From Neptunomonas japonica DSM 18939 (lineage in GTDB: Bacteria; Pseudomonadota; Gammaproteobacteria; Pseudomonadales; Balneatricaceae), in contig NZ_KE383916.1 of NCBI RefSeq assembly GCF_000422765.1, positions 62,001-126,000 on the forward strand: a stretch of DNA of 64,000 bases, read 5' to 3'. Both the position numbers and the translations under genes were made by a program. Shown one piece after another: positions 26,069-35,417 of this stretch (positions within the stretch are counted from its first letter, which is position 1; each line of letters begins with the position of its first letter). The notes beneath the pieces are model-generated. The model was given only the letters and a program-made list of their open reading frames with translations. It was not told the origin of the DNA and made no database searches.

Positions 26069-26917
26069 ATGAATGAGCGTGTTGATGCCTTCAGAATAAC
26101 GCCAGAAGAATTTATTATTTTTAGCCGCTTTTTAGAAAAAAGCTGCGGGATTTTACTGGCAGAACATAAACAGTATCTTGTGAAAAGCCGGCTAGGCAAA
26201 ATCATGCAAGAGTGTTCGCTAAATAACTTGAATTGTCTTGTTAAGCTGCTTGAGAGACCAGGGGGGAGTCAGCTCAAAGACAAAGTTATTGATGCGATGA
26301 CGACCAACGAAACACTATGGTTTCGTGATATACACCCTTACGATATTTTAAAAAATAAGTTGCTCCCTGAAATAAAAGAGAAAAAAGGTCGTCAAAAAGT
26401 ACGTATTTGGTCGGCAGCTTGTTCTACTGGGCAAGAGCCATATTCTATGAGTATGGTTATTGATGAGTATAAGCGTGCAAACCCCGGCTCTTTTTTAGCG
26501 GGAGAAGAGATAGTAGCAACGGATATTTCTGCCAGTGTGCTGCAGCAGGCGCGCTCTGGCGAGTATGAGATGCTGGCGTTAGGTCGTGGCTTAGAGCAGA
26601 GTCGTTTACAAAAGCACTTTAAAGCGAACTTAAATGGTTCTTGGACTATTAATCCTGATATTAAATCAAGAGTGCGTTTTCAAAGTATTAATTTACTTGG
26701 TCAATATACGGGGTTAGGGCACTTTGATGTTATTTTCTGTCGTAATGTGATGATTTACTTCTCTCTAGAAGTAAAAACTGAAATTTTAAGAAAAATGCAT
26801 AAGCAGCTTAATCCTGGTGGTTATCTGTTATTGGGCGCCTCAGAATCACTTCCTGGTTTATCTGACTGTTACAAAATGATTCATTGTCGTCCAGGTATTA
26901 TCTACCAAGCTATTTAG
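26069..26917 (+). CDS. cheR: Chemotaxis methyltransferase CheR
   Basis: 282 residues. The N-terminal helical CheR domain (about 10-65) is followed by an SAM-dependent methyltransferase domain with ACSTGQEPYS and the FDVIFCRNVMIYF motif near residue 220. Methylates glutamates on chemoreceptors. It lies 15 nt after cheV, so the two are co-transcribed, and is followed by a terminator. Confidence 0.95.
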   Translation: MNERVDAFRITPEEFIIFSRFLEKSCGILLAEHKQYLVKSRLGKIMQECSLNNLNCLVKLLERPGGSQLKDKVIDAMTTNETLWFRDIHPYDILKNKLLPEIKEKKGRQKVRIWSAACSTGQEPYSMSMVIDEYKRANPGSFLAGEEIVATDISASVLQQARSGEYEMLALGRGLEQSRLQKHFKANLNGSWTINPDIKSRVRFQSINLLGQYTGLGHFDVIFCRNVMIYFSLEVKTEILRKMHKQLNPGGYLLLGASESLPGLSDCYKMIHCRPGIIYQAI

Positions 26918-26935
26918 TTTCATAGCGGCAATCAG

Positions 26936-26961
26936 AAGCGGCAATCGAGTGCCGCTTTTTT
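26936..26961 (+). terminator. Terminator after cheR
   Basis: AAGCGGCA (26936-26943) pairs with TGCCGCTT (26950-26957) around ATCGAG, with T run. Confidence 0.92.
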
Positions 26962-27027
26962 AATCCCCTTCCTATAAGAATCTTTGAACCCTCCCGTGTT
27001 AAGGGCTATGCAGCACTTTGCTCTGTT

Positions 27028-27042
27028 TGGCATGGATGTTGC
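27028..27042 (+). promoter_or_regulatory. Sigma54 promoter of flgBCDE
   Basis: TGGCAT-N5-TTGC at 27028-27042, 32 bp before flgB. FleQ/FleR-dependent control is expected, as for this operon in Pseudomonas. Confidence 0.9.
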
Positions 27043-27073
27043 TATATTCTATCTACACAGTATGAGGTGACGT

Positions 27074-27484
27074 ATGGCGATTACTTTTGAGAAAGCATTA
27101 GGAATACATGATGACGCAATTGCGCTGCGCTCTAAGCGTGCAGAAGTGATTGCTAATAATATAGCCAATGCCGATACGCCAAACTTCCAAGCACGTGATA
27201 TCGATTTTAAAAGTGTGCTGCAAGGTGTTCAGGGGGCTCAACAGAATCAAGCGCCTTTGAAAATGGTTAACACTAACGCAGCGCATAAAGATGCTGTTAT
27301 TAATCCGGATTATGCATCTGAGTTGTTATTCCGTACACCGACTCAGCCATCTGTTGATGGGAATACGGTTGATGTTCAGGAAGAGATGGCTCGTTATACA
27401 GAAAATGCTTTAGGTTACCAAGCATCGTTTGATTTTTTAAATCGTAAATTTAAAGGCATTACCAGCGCGATCAAAGGTGATTAA
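27074..27484 (+). CDS. flgB: Flagellar proximal rod protein FlgB
   Basis: 136 residues. The N-terminal rod signature ANNIANADTPNFQARDIDF is present. It forms part of the proximal rod next to FliE. First gene of flgBCDE; 2 nt separate its stop from the flgC start. Confidence 0.96.
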   Translation: MAITFEKALGIHDDAIALRSKRAEVIANNIANADTPNFQARDIDFKSVLQGVQGAQQNQAPLKMVNTNAAHKDAVINPDYASELLFRTPTQPSVDGNTVDVQEEMARYTENALGYQASFDFLNRKFKGITSAIKGD

Positions 27485-27486
27485 TC

Positions 27487-27921
27487 ATGTCATTAGCAAA
27501 TATATTTAATATAGCGGGTTCGGCGATGAGTGCTCAGACAATTCGTCTGAACACAACAGCAAGTAACATGGCTAATGCTGATAGTGTGAGCTCCAGTGTT
27601 GGTGAAACTTATCGAGCACGTAAGCCAGTTTTTGAGTTGCAAGCGCCTTCACTTGAGCAGGTTACAGACACTGATAGTGGGTTGATACCCGGGCAGGGTG
27701 TGCATGTGGCAGGTATTGTTGAAAGCCAAGCACCGCTTCGTACGGCGTATGAGCCAAGCCATCCTTTAGCTGATGAAAAAGGCTATGTCCATTATCCTAA
27801 TGTGAATGTTGTTGAAGAGATGGCGGATATGATCTCGGCCTCAAGGTCGTTTCAGATTAACGCAGAAATTATGAATACTGCGAAACAGATGGTGCAACGA
27901 GCTCTGACATTGGGGCAGTGA
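27487..27921 (+). CDS. flgC: Flagellar proximal rod protein FlgC
   Basis: 144 residues, with N-terminal rod motif (LNTTASNMANADSVSS) and the C-terminal NVVEEMADMISASRSFQIN block shared by rod and hook proteins. Coupled closely to flgB. Intact. Confidence 0.96.
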   Translation: MSLANIFNIAGSAMSAQTIRLNTTASNMANADSVSSSVGETYRARKPVFELQAPSLEQVTDTDSGLIPGQGVHVAGIVESQAPLRTAYEPSHPLADEKGYVHYPNVNVVEEMADMISASRSFQINAEIMNTAKQMVQRALTLGQ

Positions 27922-27987
27922 TTTGCTGAACAACTATTAACCTGGTCAAGCAAGTGCTGGCCGTAATCAAAGAGTTGAGGTCATGAT

Positions 27988-28674
27988 ATGGCTGATATTA
28001 ACGGTTTAAATAACGCAACTTCGGTTTATGAAAAGATAAACCAGGCCAATGAGGCGTCTTCTACCGCTAAATCTAAATCGCAGTCTGAAACAGATAGCGA
28101 CATGTTTATGAAGCTGATGATTGCACAGTTGAAGAACCAGGACCCTACCAGTCCTGCTGACACTGCTGACTTTATGCAGCAAATATCAAATATGAGTTCG
28201 GTTGAGAGTATTAATAACCTCAACACGACTATGTCTGATATGAGCAGTGCTCTGTTAACCAGTCAAGCGGCCTTGCAAGCATCGTCAATGGTAGGGCAAA
28301 CAGCTTTTGTGAAAACTGATAAGGCGGTGCTAGATAGCCGGGGCATTATAGAAGGTGTATATACGCTTCCTGAAAGCGCCAAGGGTGTGCGGGTTTCGAT
28401 TTATGACTCGGTAGGAGGTGTCGTCGATACCTGGGAAGCGAAGTCTGTGGCTGCTGGTGATCATAATTTTGGTTGGAGTGTGGGTAATAGAGATCCACAA
28501 AGTGAGTACAAAATTGTGGTGGAAGCGACAGATTCAGAAGGCGTGTATAAGCCAACTGAAAGTTATATTGGCCATCGAGTTGACAGTGTTACCTTGGGGC
28601 AAAACGGTATTGGTATGAAAGTGAATACAGGTGCCGGGACAGTGAATATGAGCGACATCAAGCAAATAGGTTAA
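27988..28674 (+). CDS. flgD: Flagellar hook assembly scaffold FlgD
   Basis: 228 residues. The N-terminal FlgD motif includes MFMKLMIAQLKNQDPTSPAD (about 40-60), followed by the FlgD Ig-like and tudor-like domain. It caps the growing hook and is discarded afterwards. The gap to flgE is 15 nt. Confidence 0.95.
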   Translation: MADINGLNNATSVYEKINQANEASSTAKSKSQSETDSDMFMKLMIAQLKNQDPTSPADTADFMQQISNMSSVESINNLNTTMSDMSSALLTSQAALQASSMVGQTAFVKTDKAVLDSRGIIEGVYTLPESAKGVRVSIYDSVGGVVDTWEAKSVAAGDHNFGWSVGNRDPQSEYKIVVEATDSEGVYKPTESYIGHRVDSVTLGQNGIGMKVNTGAGTVNMSDIKQIG

Positions 28675-28689
28675 TGAGAGGGTACAGTC

Positions 28690-30738
28690 ATGGCGGGTTT
28701 TAATATCGCGGTTACAGGGTTAAAAGCATCATCGACCATGCTTGATGTCGCAGGTAATAATATAGCGAACTCTAGTACAGTAGGTTATAAAGCATCCCGT
28801 ACAGAATTCGGTGATATCTATACAGCATCGGTTGTGGGCTCGGGAAGTAGTAATACGCCAGGGTCGGGTGTTACTGTGGCGAATATTGCGCAGGACTATA
28901 GCTCTGGAACGTTAGAGTTTACTAACAATAACCTTGATTTGGCGATTAATGGTTCAGGTTTCTTTCAGTTAGATGATCAGCAAGGCGGTATTACTTATAC
29001 GCGTGCTGGTGCATTTGAGCTGGATAAAGAAGGTTATGTTGTTTCTAAGGATGGCAAGCGTCTGCAGGGGTATGGGCTGGACGATAAAGAAAATCGTTTG
29101 CCTATAGGTGACTTGGCAGTAACCCAAAAAGAATACCCACCTAAAGCAACCAGCGACATGGATCTTGCGTTCAACATCGATGATCGTGAAGACTCAACAA
29201 CACTTTTGCCGAATTACGATAAAGATAAAGCCGGCTCTTATACCTATAGTACAACCGTGCGTACGTTCGATAGTTTGGGTAATGAGCACACTGTAAAATA
29301 CAATATGGTTGAGCAGCGTCCTGAGCAAGAGTACAAAAAGTATGTAACGGCTCCCGCAAGTGATGTGCTAATTTCAGGCGCTCCTGCAATAACCGTAGCT
29401 TTGGCTGCTGGTGTGCCAACAGCCGCGGCGGGCTTTGCCCAAGTTACGACAACGGCTAAAGGCGCAACAGGAAATAACCAAGAGATTTGGAGGCTTCAGG
29501 ACCCTGTTCTTAAAGATCTTCAGGAAACGGATCCAAGAATTTTTGCTGTTGAGTACTACCCTGATGGAGCGGGTTCAGGTGAGTTGAAGATTATTACTCG
29601 TGCAGACTCGCTTGAATTTGGTGACTTGGTTGTAACCGATAATGCGGCTACTCCTGCCTCATTAGTACCCACGGCAACGGATACCACAGGCTTTACTTCA
29701 AGTAATGAGAAGCAGTACTTTGAGTTTAATGCTGCAAACTTCCCAACCAATACATTTAATATTAAAGTTTCTGGTGTAGAAATCGATATTTCTACGGGTA
29801 CCGGCGGTATGAGTGCTGAGTTGGTTGCCCTAGCTATTCGTGATCGTGAATCAGATATTATTGAAGCGAATCCGCTTATTCAATCAGTAAGCTGGGACCC
29901 TGATCAGGGTACCAATGGAGCATTACGTATTGAATATAAACCAGAAGTAACCCCAGGCTCTTTGAACGCTGTTTCTGTGGGTGTGTTTGATGACAGTGTC
30001 TCGCAACTATTTGCGGCTGATAGTGTTGCTGGTGGTGCTTTAAATGCGCACTTTACTGAGCCAGGTGATAACTCTTATGACGGTGTTTATCGAGTATATG
30101 CGTACTTAAATGGTGATGAAGCGCTTGATCTGGGTAAAGCTAACGACCCAGGAAATGGCTCGGCTACTGAGCCTGGCCCTATTCTGATTAAATTTGATCC
30201 TACCAGTGGTATTCTTTCATCGGTTAATGGCGAGGAAGTGCGCACCGGCGCAGCAGTGCCTGATTTGTTAATTAAGGGTGCCGATCCAGCTAACCCAAAT
30301 AATGTGATTACATTAAATTTGGCAGGATCTACACAGTTTGCATCTGATTCTATTATTAAGGCTTCAGACCAAGATGGTTATCCAAAGGGTGATCTTATTG
30401 GTGTTTCGTTCAGTGGAACCGGCGATATGATTGCGGCTTTTAGTAACGGTGAAGAGCTTAAAATTGGTGTGGTTGCTGTGGCATCTTTTGAAAACCAAGC
30501 AGGTTTACAGCCAAGCGGTGATACTGAGTGGTCGGCAACGCTGGCATCTGGTGGGGCTTTAATGAACCCGCCGGGAACTGGTTTGAATGGTTTGCTTCGC
30601 TCGGCTGCTTTAGAGCAGTCCAATGTGGACTTGTCTGCAGAGCTAGTAAAGTTGATAGAAGCGCAGCGTAACTTTCAAGCAAACTCTAAAACACTAGAGA
30701 CATTGAATACGGTAACTCAATCGATTCTTCAGATCTGA
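28690..30738 (+). CDS. flgE: Flagellar hook protein FlgE (long form)
   Basis: 682 residues, much longer than the 402 of E. coli FlgE. The conserved N-terminal (VAGNNIANSSTVGYKASRTEF) and C-terminal (EQSNVDLSAELVKLIEAQRN) ends match the axial family. The extra length lies in the middle, about residues 210-520, a region that faces outward in the hook and varies among marine bacteria. It ends at a terminator, so flgF starts a new transcript. Confidence 0.95.
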   Translation: MAGFNIAVTGLKASSTMLDVAGNNIANSSTVGYKASRTEFGDIYTASVVGSGSSNTPGSGVTVANIAQDYSSGTLEFTNNNLDLAINGSGFFQLDDQQGGITYTRAGAFELDKEGYVVSKDGKRLQGYGLDDKENRLPIGDLAVTQKEYPPKATSDMDLAFNIDDREDSTTLLPNYDKDKAGSYTYSTTVRTFDSLGNEHTVKYNMVEQRPEQEYKKYVTAPASDVLISGAPAITVALAAGVPTAAAGFAQVTTTAKGATGNNQEIWRLQDPVLKDLQETDPRIFAVEYYPDGAGSGELKIITRADSLEFGDLVVTDNAATPASLVPTATDTTGFTSSNEKQYFEFNAANFPTNTFNIKVSGVEIDISTGTGGMSAELVALAIRDRESDIIEANPLIQSVSWDPDQGTNGALRIEYKPEVTPGSLNAVSVGVFDDSVSQLFAADSVAGGALNAHFTEPGDNSYDGVYRVYAYLNGDEALDLGKANDPGNGSATEPGPILIKFDPTSGILSSVNGEEVRTGAAVPDLLIKGADPANPNNVITLNLAGSTQFASDSIIKASDQDGYPKGDLIGVSFSGTGDMIAAFSNGEELKIGVVAVASFENQAGLQPSGDTEWSATLASGGALMNPPGTGLNGLLRSAALEQSNVDLSAELVKLIEAQRNFQANSKTLETLNTVTQSILQI

Positions 30739-30761
30739 TTTGTACTTTCTTCTGTTTATTA

Positions 30762-30790
30762 AAAGAGTCGCTTATGCGGCTCTTTTTTTT
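30762..30790 (+). terminator. Terminator after flgE, abutting the flgF promoter
   Basis: AAGAGTCGC pairs with GCGGCTCTT (one G-T pair) around TTAT, followed by eight or nine T. The final T of the run is also the first base of the sigma54 -24 element. Confidence 0.9.
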
Positions 30791-30804
30791 GGCATGTAGT
30801 TTGC
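30790..30804 (+). promoter_or_regulatory. Sigma54 promoter of flgFGHIJKL
   Basis: TGGCAT-N5-TTGC at 30790-30804, starting inside the T tract of the flgE terminator. It lies 53 bp before flgF. Confidence 0.9.
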
Positions 30805-30856
30805 ATTTAACGATATATAAAATAGGTACGGCAACCACAAAATTCCGGATGAAGTT

Positions 30857-31600
30857 ATGGATAAAGTTGTTTTTATAGCGATGAGCGGTGCACGAGAAAA
30901 TATGCTTGCACAGCAAACTCATGCTAACAATTTGGCTAACGTGAGCACGACTGGTTTTAAAACAGATTTGGCTCAAGCCCGCTCAATGCAAGTGTTTGGC
31001 GAGGGCTTACCTTCACGTGTTTATGCAATGACGGAAAGACCGGCAACCGATACAACGACAGGGACTTTCATTCAAACAGGCCGAACACTTGATGTTGCTA
31101 TTGATGGAGGTGGTTGGTTAGCCGTTATTGGGGCCGACGGCAAAGAGGCCTATACCCAATCAGGTGAGCTGCAGCTCAATGCCGCTAATCAGCTTGTGAC
31201 GGGCAGTGGTTTGCCGGTAATGGGTAATGGCGGCATCCCTATCGCTATTCCTGCGGCTGAGCAAGTCGATATTGGTTCCGACGGGACTATTACAATCCGC
31301 CCATTAGGAGAGTCTGCCGCTGAGTTAGCGGTCGTTGACCGTATCAAGCTAGTGAAGCTCGATGAGCAGTCTATCTATAAAGGTGTCGATGGTTTGATGC
31401 ATGTGGACGGTGGCCTTCCTCAGCCGCCAGATTTGGCGCTTAAGTTGCGTTCAGGGTATTTGGAGTCCAGTAATGTGAATGCTGTCAATGAGCTGGCCAG
31501 TATTATCAGCTTGTCACGACAGTTTGAAATGAACATAAAAATGATGAAAACCGCAGAAGATAATTCTACTGCTGCGGCAAAAATTCTTCAGTTAAGTTAA
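30857..31600 (+). CDS. flgF: Flagellar proximal rod protein FlgF
   Basis: 247 residues, with rod signature ANNLANVSTTGFKTD near the start and a C-terminal NAVNELASIISLSRQFEM block. First gene of the second rod/hook operon. Intact. Confidence 0.95.
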   Translation: MDKVVFIAMSGARENMLAQQTHANNLANVSTTGFKTDLAQARSMQVFGEGLPSRVYAMTERPATDTTTGTFIQTGRTLDVAIDGGGWLAVIGADGKEAYTQSGELQLNAANQLVTGSGLPVMGNGGIPIAIPAAEQVDIGSDGTITIRPLGESAAELAVVDRIKLVKLDEQSIYKGVDGLMHVDGGLPQPPDLALKLRSGYLESSNVNAVNELASIISLSRQFEMNIKMMKTAEDNSTAAAKILQLS

Positions 31601-31619
31601 GCAGTATTAGGAGATAGCA

Positions 31620-32405
31620 ATGCACGGTGCACTTTTTGTCGCTAAAACAGGTTTGTCAGCACAGGATACACAGCTGAAAGTTATCTCTAATAACTTGGCA
31701 AACGTCAGTACGGTCGGTTTTAAAAAAGATCGCGCTGTTTTTGAAGATCTGCTTTATCAAGTACAGCGCCAGCCAGGTGCAGATTCTTCTGAAGGTACTC
31801 AGCTGCCATCAGGGCTGCAATTGGGTAATGGTGTTCGAGTGGTTGGTACGCAAAAGCTATTTCAAACAGGTGAAATGCAGGTATCTGAAGAGCCATTTGA
31901 TGTCGCTATTAATGGTCGAGGCTTTTTTCAAGTAACCATGCCTAGTGGGGAGCTTGGTTATACACGTAATGGCCAGTTTCATGTTAATGCTGATAATGAG
32001 CTGGTAACTACAGAGGGTTATTTAGTTGAACCTGCGATTACGTTACCAGCTGAAATACAGACATTCACTGTAGGTGTTGATGGAACAGTAACAGCTGTCG
32101 TTGCCGGAAGTGCTACGCCAGTTCAGCTTGCGCAGCTAGAAATAGCAGACTTTGTGAACCCGGCAGGTTTACAAGCGATTGGACAGAACTTATTTATTGA
32201 AACCGCCGCAAGTGGTGCCCCACAAGTAGCAGTGCCAGGTGAAGCTGGTACCGGGATTTTGCGTCAAGGAATGCTGGAAGGATCGAACGTAAACTCTGTC
32301 GAGGAGTTGGTGAATATGATCACAACCCAGCGTGCTTATGAGATTAACTCAAAAGTGATTTCTACTGCAGATGAGATGCTCTCTTATGTTTCGCAGCAGT
32401 TGTAA
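31620..32405 (+). CDS. flgG: Flagellar distal rod protein FlgG
   Basis: 261 residues (E. coli 260). N-terminal SNNLANVSTVGFKKDRA and C-terminal NSVEELVNMITTQRAYEINS are nearly canonical. Forms the distal rod through the P and L rings. It starts 19 nt after flgF with an AGGAG site. Confidence 0.97.
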   Translation: MHGALFVAKTGLSAQDTQLKVISNNLANVSTVGFKKDRAVFEDLLYQVQRQPGADSSEGTQLPSGLQLGNGVRVVGTQKLFQTGEMQVSEEPFDVAINGRGFFQVTMPSGELGYTRNGQFHVNADNELVTTEGYLVEPAITLPAEIQTFTVGVDGTVTAVVAGSATPVQLAQLEIADFVNPAGLQAIGQNLFIETAASGAPQVAVPGEAGTGILRQGMLEGSNVNSVEELVNMITTQRAYEINSKVISTADEMLSYVSQQL

Positions 32406-32426
32406 TTTATTGATGTTATTTAGTGT

Positions 32427-33137
32427 GTGAAGTCTATGAAAATGAACGCATGGAAAATAAGAATGAAGCGCTTTGTGCTAGTTACCATCGTATCAGTGCT
32501 TATGGTTGGCTGTGTTAATAAGCCAGTAAAGCCTGATCGCCCTTACTATGCGCCAGTGGCCCCGCAGCAATTACAGCAACCAAGGCCAGTGAATGGTTCC
32601 ATTTTTAATGCGGCCACCAATATTGATATCTACAGTGACGGCCGGGCACACAGAGTTGGAGATATCATCACTATTGTATTAAGTGAAAAGACCCAATCTT
32701 CTAAAACAGCGAAAACAACAGCGGATAAGAGCAGTACATTATCATTGCCACAACCGACTATTTTAGGGAATGCTCTGTCTGTTTTTGGTGCGCCAGTTAG
32801 TGCTTCATCAGGTGCATCAACAAATGAATTTGAAGGTGAAGGTAAGTCAGATATGAGTAACAGTCTCACTGGTGATATTACTGTGACCGTTCATGAAGTG
32901 TTACCCAATGGCGTACTCTCTGTGCGCGGAGAAAAGTGGCTGCAGCTTAACCAAGGTGATGAGTATATTCAGATCAGCGGCTTACTTCGGCCTCAGGATA
33001 TTGCCTCTGATAATACGATATCCTCCACCAAATTAGCTGATGCTAGGATAGGGTACAGTGGGACGGGTGGTGTGCATGATACTAATACGATGGGTTGGTT
33101 AAGTAAGTTTTTTGTCAGCCCTTTATGGCCTTTTTAA
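32427..33137 (+). CDS. flgH: Flagellar L-ring lipoprotein FlgH
   Basis: 236 residues from GTG 32427; ATG 32436 or 32442 are possible true starts and only shorten the signal peptide's n-region. A lipobox LMVGC is seen at about residue 25-29, followed by the FlgH domain. Forms the outer-membrane L ring bushing. The next gene, flgI, begins about 50 nt later. Confidence 0.94.
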   Translation: MKSMKMNAWKIRMKRFVLVTIVSVLMVGCVNKPVKPDRPYYAPVAPQQLQQPRPVNGSIFNAATNIDIYSDGRAHRVGDIITIVLSEKTQSSKTAKTTADKSSTLSLPQPTILGNALSVFGAPVSASSGASTNEFEGEGKSDMSNSLTGDITVTVHEVLPNGVLSVRGEKWLQLNQGDEYIQISGLLRPQDIASDNTISSTKLADARIGYSGTGGVHDTNTMGWLSKFFVSPLWPF

Positions 33138-33187
33138 TGTTGTGCTTGAGTAGATGCTCTGCAATAAACTGGAACATGGTGAATAGT

Positions 33188-34282
33188 ATGTTTAGTAAAA
33201 CGTTGTCTGTATTACTGCTTGGGTTGGCACTTTCAACTAGTGCACTGGCCGAGCGTATTAAAGATATCAGCTCGGTTGCAGGTGTTCGTAATAACCAATT
33301 AGTGGGCTATGGTTTGGTGGTGGGGCTTGATGGTACGGGGGATAAAGCCAGTTTTACATCACAGACTTTTAGAAATATGTTAAATAATTTTGGTGTGGCT
33401 ATTCCTGCCACTGTTAACCCAAAATCTAAAAATATTGCAGCGGTTGCTATTCATGCTGAGCTCCCTCCTTTTTCTAAACCAGGCCAAACAATTGATCTTA
33501 CCGTGTCCTCTATTGGTGACTCAAAGAGCCTGCGCGGTGGTAGCTTATTGTTGGCGCCTTTAAAAGGAGCTGATGGTCAGATTTATGCCATGGCTCAAGG
33601 TAATCTTGTTGTATCTGGGTTTGGTGCAGAGGGGCGTGATGGTTCTCGTTTATCTGTGAATATACCTAGCGTAGGGCGTATACCTAATGGGGCAACAGTA
33701 GAACGGACTGTGCCTAATGCCTTTGCACATGGCGACAGTTTGACGCTAAACCTAAATCATCCGGATTTTACGACATCGCGCCGAGTGTCTGAGGAAATAA
33801 ACGGTTTGTTGGGCACTAATACTGCAGCGGCGATCGATGCGACTTCTATTCGCGTGAGGGCGCCTAGGGATGCTTCACAGCGTGTCTCGTTTATTTCAGT
33901 TCTAGAAAATTTAGAAATCACACCGGCAAAAGAGATTGCCAAAGTAATTATTAATTCGCGTACCGGTACCATCGTAATTGGGCAGGATGTCAGAGTTTCC
34001 CCTGTTGCTATCACCCACGGTGGTTTAACGGTGGCAATTACTGAGAACTTCGATGTGAATCAGCCGAATGCATTAGCGGGTGGCGATACAGTCATTACGC
34101 CTCGTACAGGTATTGAGGTCGATGAAGGTTCGGGACATATGTTTGAGTTTTCTCCAGGAACATCGTTGCAGGAAATCATAGAGGCAGTAAACCAAGTGGG
34201 TGCGGCGCCGGGTGACTTAATGGCCATTCTTGAAGCCTTAAAACAGGCTGGTGCTCTTAAAGCTGAGTTGATAGTGATCTGA
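33188..34282 (+). CDS. flgI: Flagellar P-ring protein FlgI
   Basis: 364 residues from ATG 33188, close to the 365 of E. coli. This start gives a normal signal peptide cut at SALAE, and GGTGA lies just upstream; ATG 33176 is an alternative, and the much longer frame from 33125 overlaps flgH and is rejected. The start of the mature protein, [21 protein letters not shown], is nearly invariant in the family (first residues only shown). Forms the P ring around the rod with help from FlgA. Confidence 0.95.
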   Translation: MFSKTLSVLLLGLALSTSALAERIKDISSVAGVRNNQLVGYGLVVGLDGTGDKASFTSQTFRNMLNNFGVAIPATVNPKSKNIAAVAIHAELPPFSKPGQTIDLTVSSIGDSKSLRGGSLLLAPLKGADGQIYAMAQGNLVVSGFGAEGRDGSRLSVNIPSVGRIPNGATVERTVPNAFAHGDSLTLNLNHPDFTTSRRVSEEINGLLGTNTAAAIDATSIRVRAPRDASQRVSFISVLENLEITPAKEIAKVIINSRTGTIVIGQDVRVSPVAITHGGLTVAITENFDVNQPNALAGGDTVITPRTGIEVDEGSGHMFEFSPGTSLQEIIEAVNQVGAAPGDLMAILEALKQAGALKAELIVI

Positions 34283-34284
34283 TT

Positions 34285-35349
34285 ATGGCTATTAATAACG
34301 ATCCAAATCACAACCCACAGTTTTACGCTGATATGAACAGTTTGCAAAAACTTAAGCATCAGGCGAAAACGGATACACCTGAAGCGCTTAAGCAGGTTGC
34401 TGAGCAGTTTGAGCAGATGTTTCTTAGTATGGTAATGAAAAGTATGCGTGAGGCTAATGCATCTTTCGGCGAGGACAATCCATTCAGCAGTGGTGATGTG
34501 CGTTTTTATCAGGGGATGCTGGATAACCAGATGACGCAAGAAATGTCTCAGGGTAAGGGAATTGGTTTGGCGGATGTGTTAGCAAGGCAGTTAAGCCACC
34601 AGTTAAATGTACGAATGGGTGATGATGATGATAATAAGGCGCGCCCTGTATCGGAATCTGAGCGTTTATTAAATCGTGCTTTTGATCAAGGGGCCAGTGC
34701 TGCGGCGTCAACGTTATTAGGCCAAAATTTTGTGCGAACTGATGATAAAACAGAAGCCCCGCCATCTATTACACCTATTAATGAAACCATCGATGCGCTA
34801 CTTGCAGCGAGTGAAAATAAGTTGAATAACGCAAAAGCCTCTGTTGCCTTGCCTGCAAATTTTGAATCGCCTGAAGAGTTTGTCTCCTCGTTGTTGCCTT
34901 TAGCTGAAGGAGTTGCCGCTGAATTAGGCGTTGATCCCAAAGTGCTTCTTGCTCAAGCCGCATTAGAAACAGGCTGGGGGAAGCACATAATTAAGGATGG
35001 TGCAGGTGAAAGTAGCAATAACCTATTCAATATTAAAGCAGATAAGCGCTGGGATGGAGATCGAGCTCAGGTCAACACACTAGAATATCGTGACGGTTTG
35101 GCTCAACAAGAGAAGGCTCAGTTTCGCTCTTACGATTCATACGAGCAAAGCTTTCGAGATTATGCTGATTTCTTGAAAAGCAACCCTCGCTACCAGCAAG
35201 CGTTGGAATCTGTGGCTAATCCCCGTCAATATTTGCAGCAGCTACAAGCGGCTGGCTATGCCACAGACCCAGCCTATGCAGACAAAATAACCACGATTTT
35301 TGAAAACCGAATTTTAGCGATGGAATTAAACACACCTAAAGAAGGTTGA
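34285..35349 (+). CDS. flgJ: Rod cap and peptidoglycan hydrolase FlgJ
   Basis: 354 residues with both halves of the gammaproteobacterial form. The N-terminal rod-capping domain (about 25-105) is linked by a variable segment to a C-terminal glucosaminidase domain (about 195-345), in which AALETGWGKH holds the likely catalytic Glu. It opens the peptidoglycan for the rod. The start lies 2 nt after flgI. Confidence 0.95.
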   Translation: MAINNDPNHNPQFYADMNSLQKLKHQAKTDTPEALKQVAEQFEQMFLSMVMKSMREANASFGEDNPFSSGDVRFYQGMLDNQMTQEMSQGKGIGLADVLARQLSHQLNVRMGDDDDNKARPVSESERLLNRAFDQGASAAASTLLGQNFVRTDDKTEAPPSITPINETIDALLAASENKLNNAKASVALPANFESPEEFVSSLLPLAEGVAAELGVDPKVLLAQAALETGWGKHIIKDGAGESSNNLFNIKADKRWDGDRAQVNTLEYRDGLAQQEKAQFRSYDSYEQSFRDYADFLKSNPRYQQALESVANPRQYLQQLQAAGYATDPAYADKITTIFENRILAMELNTPKEG

Positions 35350-35417
35350 TGTTTGGCCGCTATAAAAAAGATAAATATGAGTTTGTATCGCTGTTAAGGC
35401 GCTAAGCTCAGGAGGTA

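Noticed and set aside
33125-33187. N-terminal extension of flgI
   Set aside because: It would place 21 residues ahead of a normal signal peptide and overlap the end of flgH.
35350-35417. Possible sigma28 promoter before flgK
   Set aside because: TAAA and GCTGTTAA are present but the spacing is one base short and both parts are weak.
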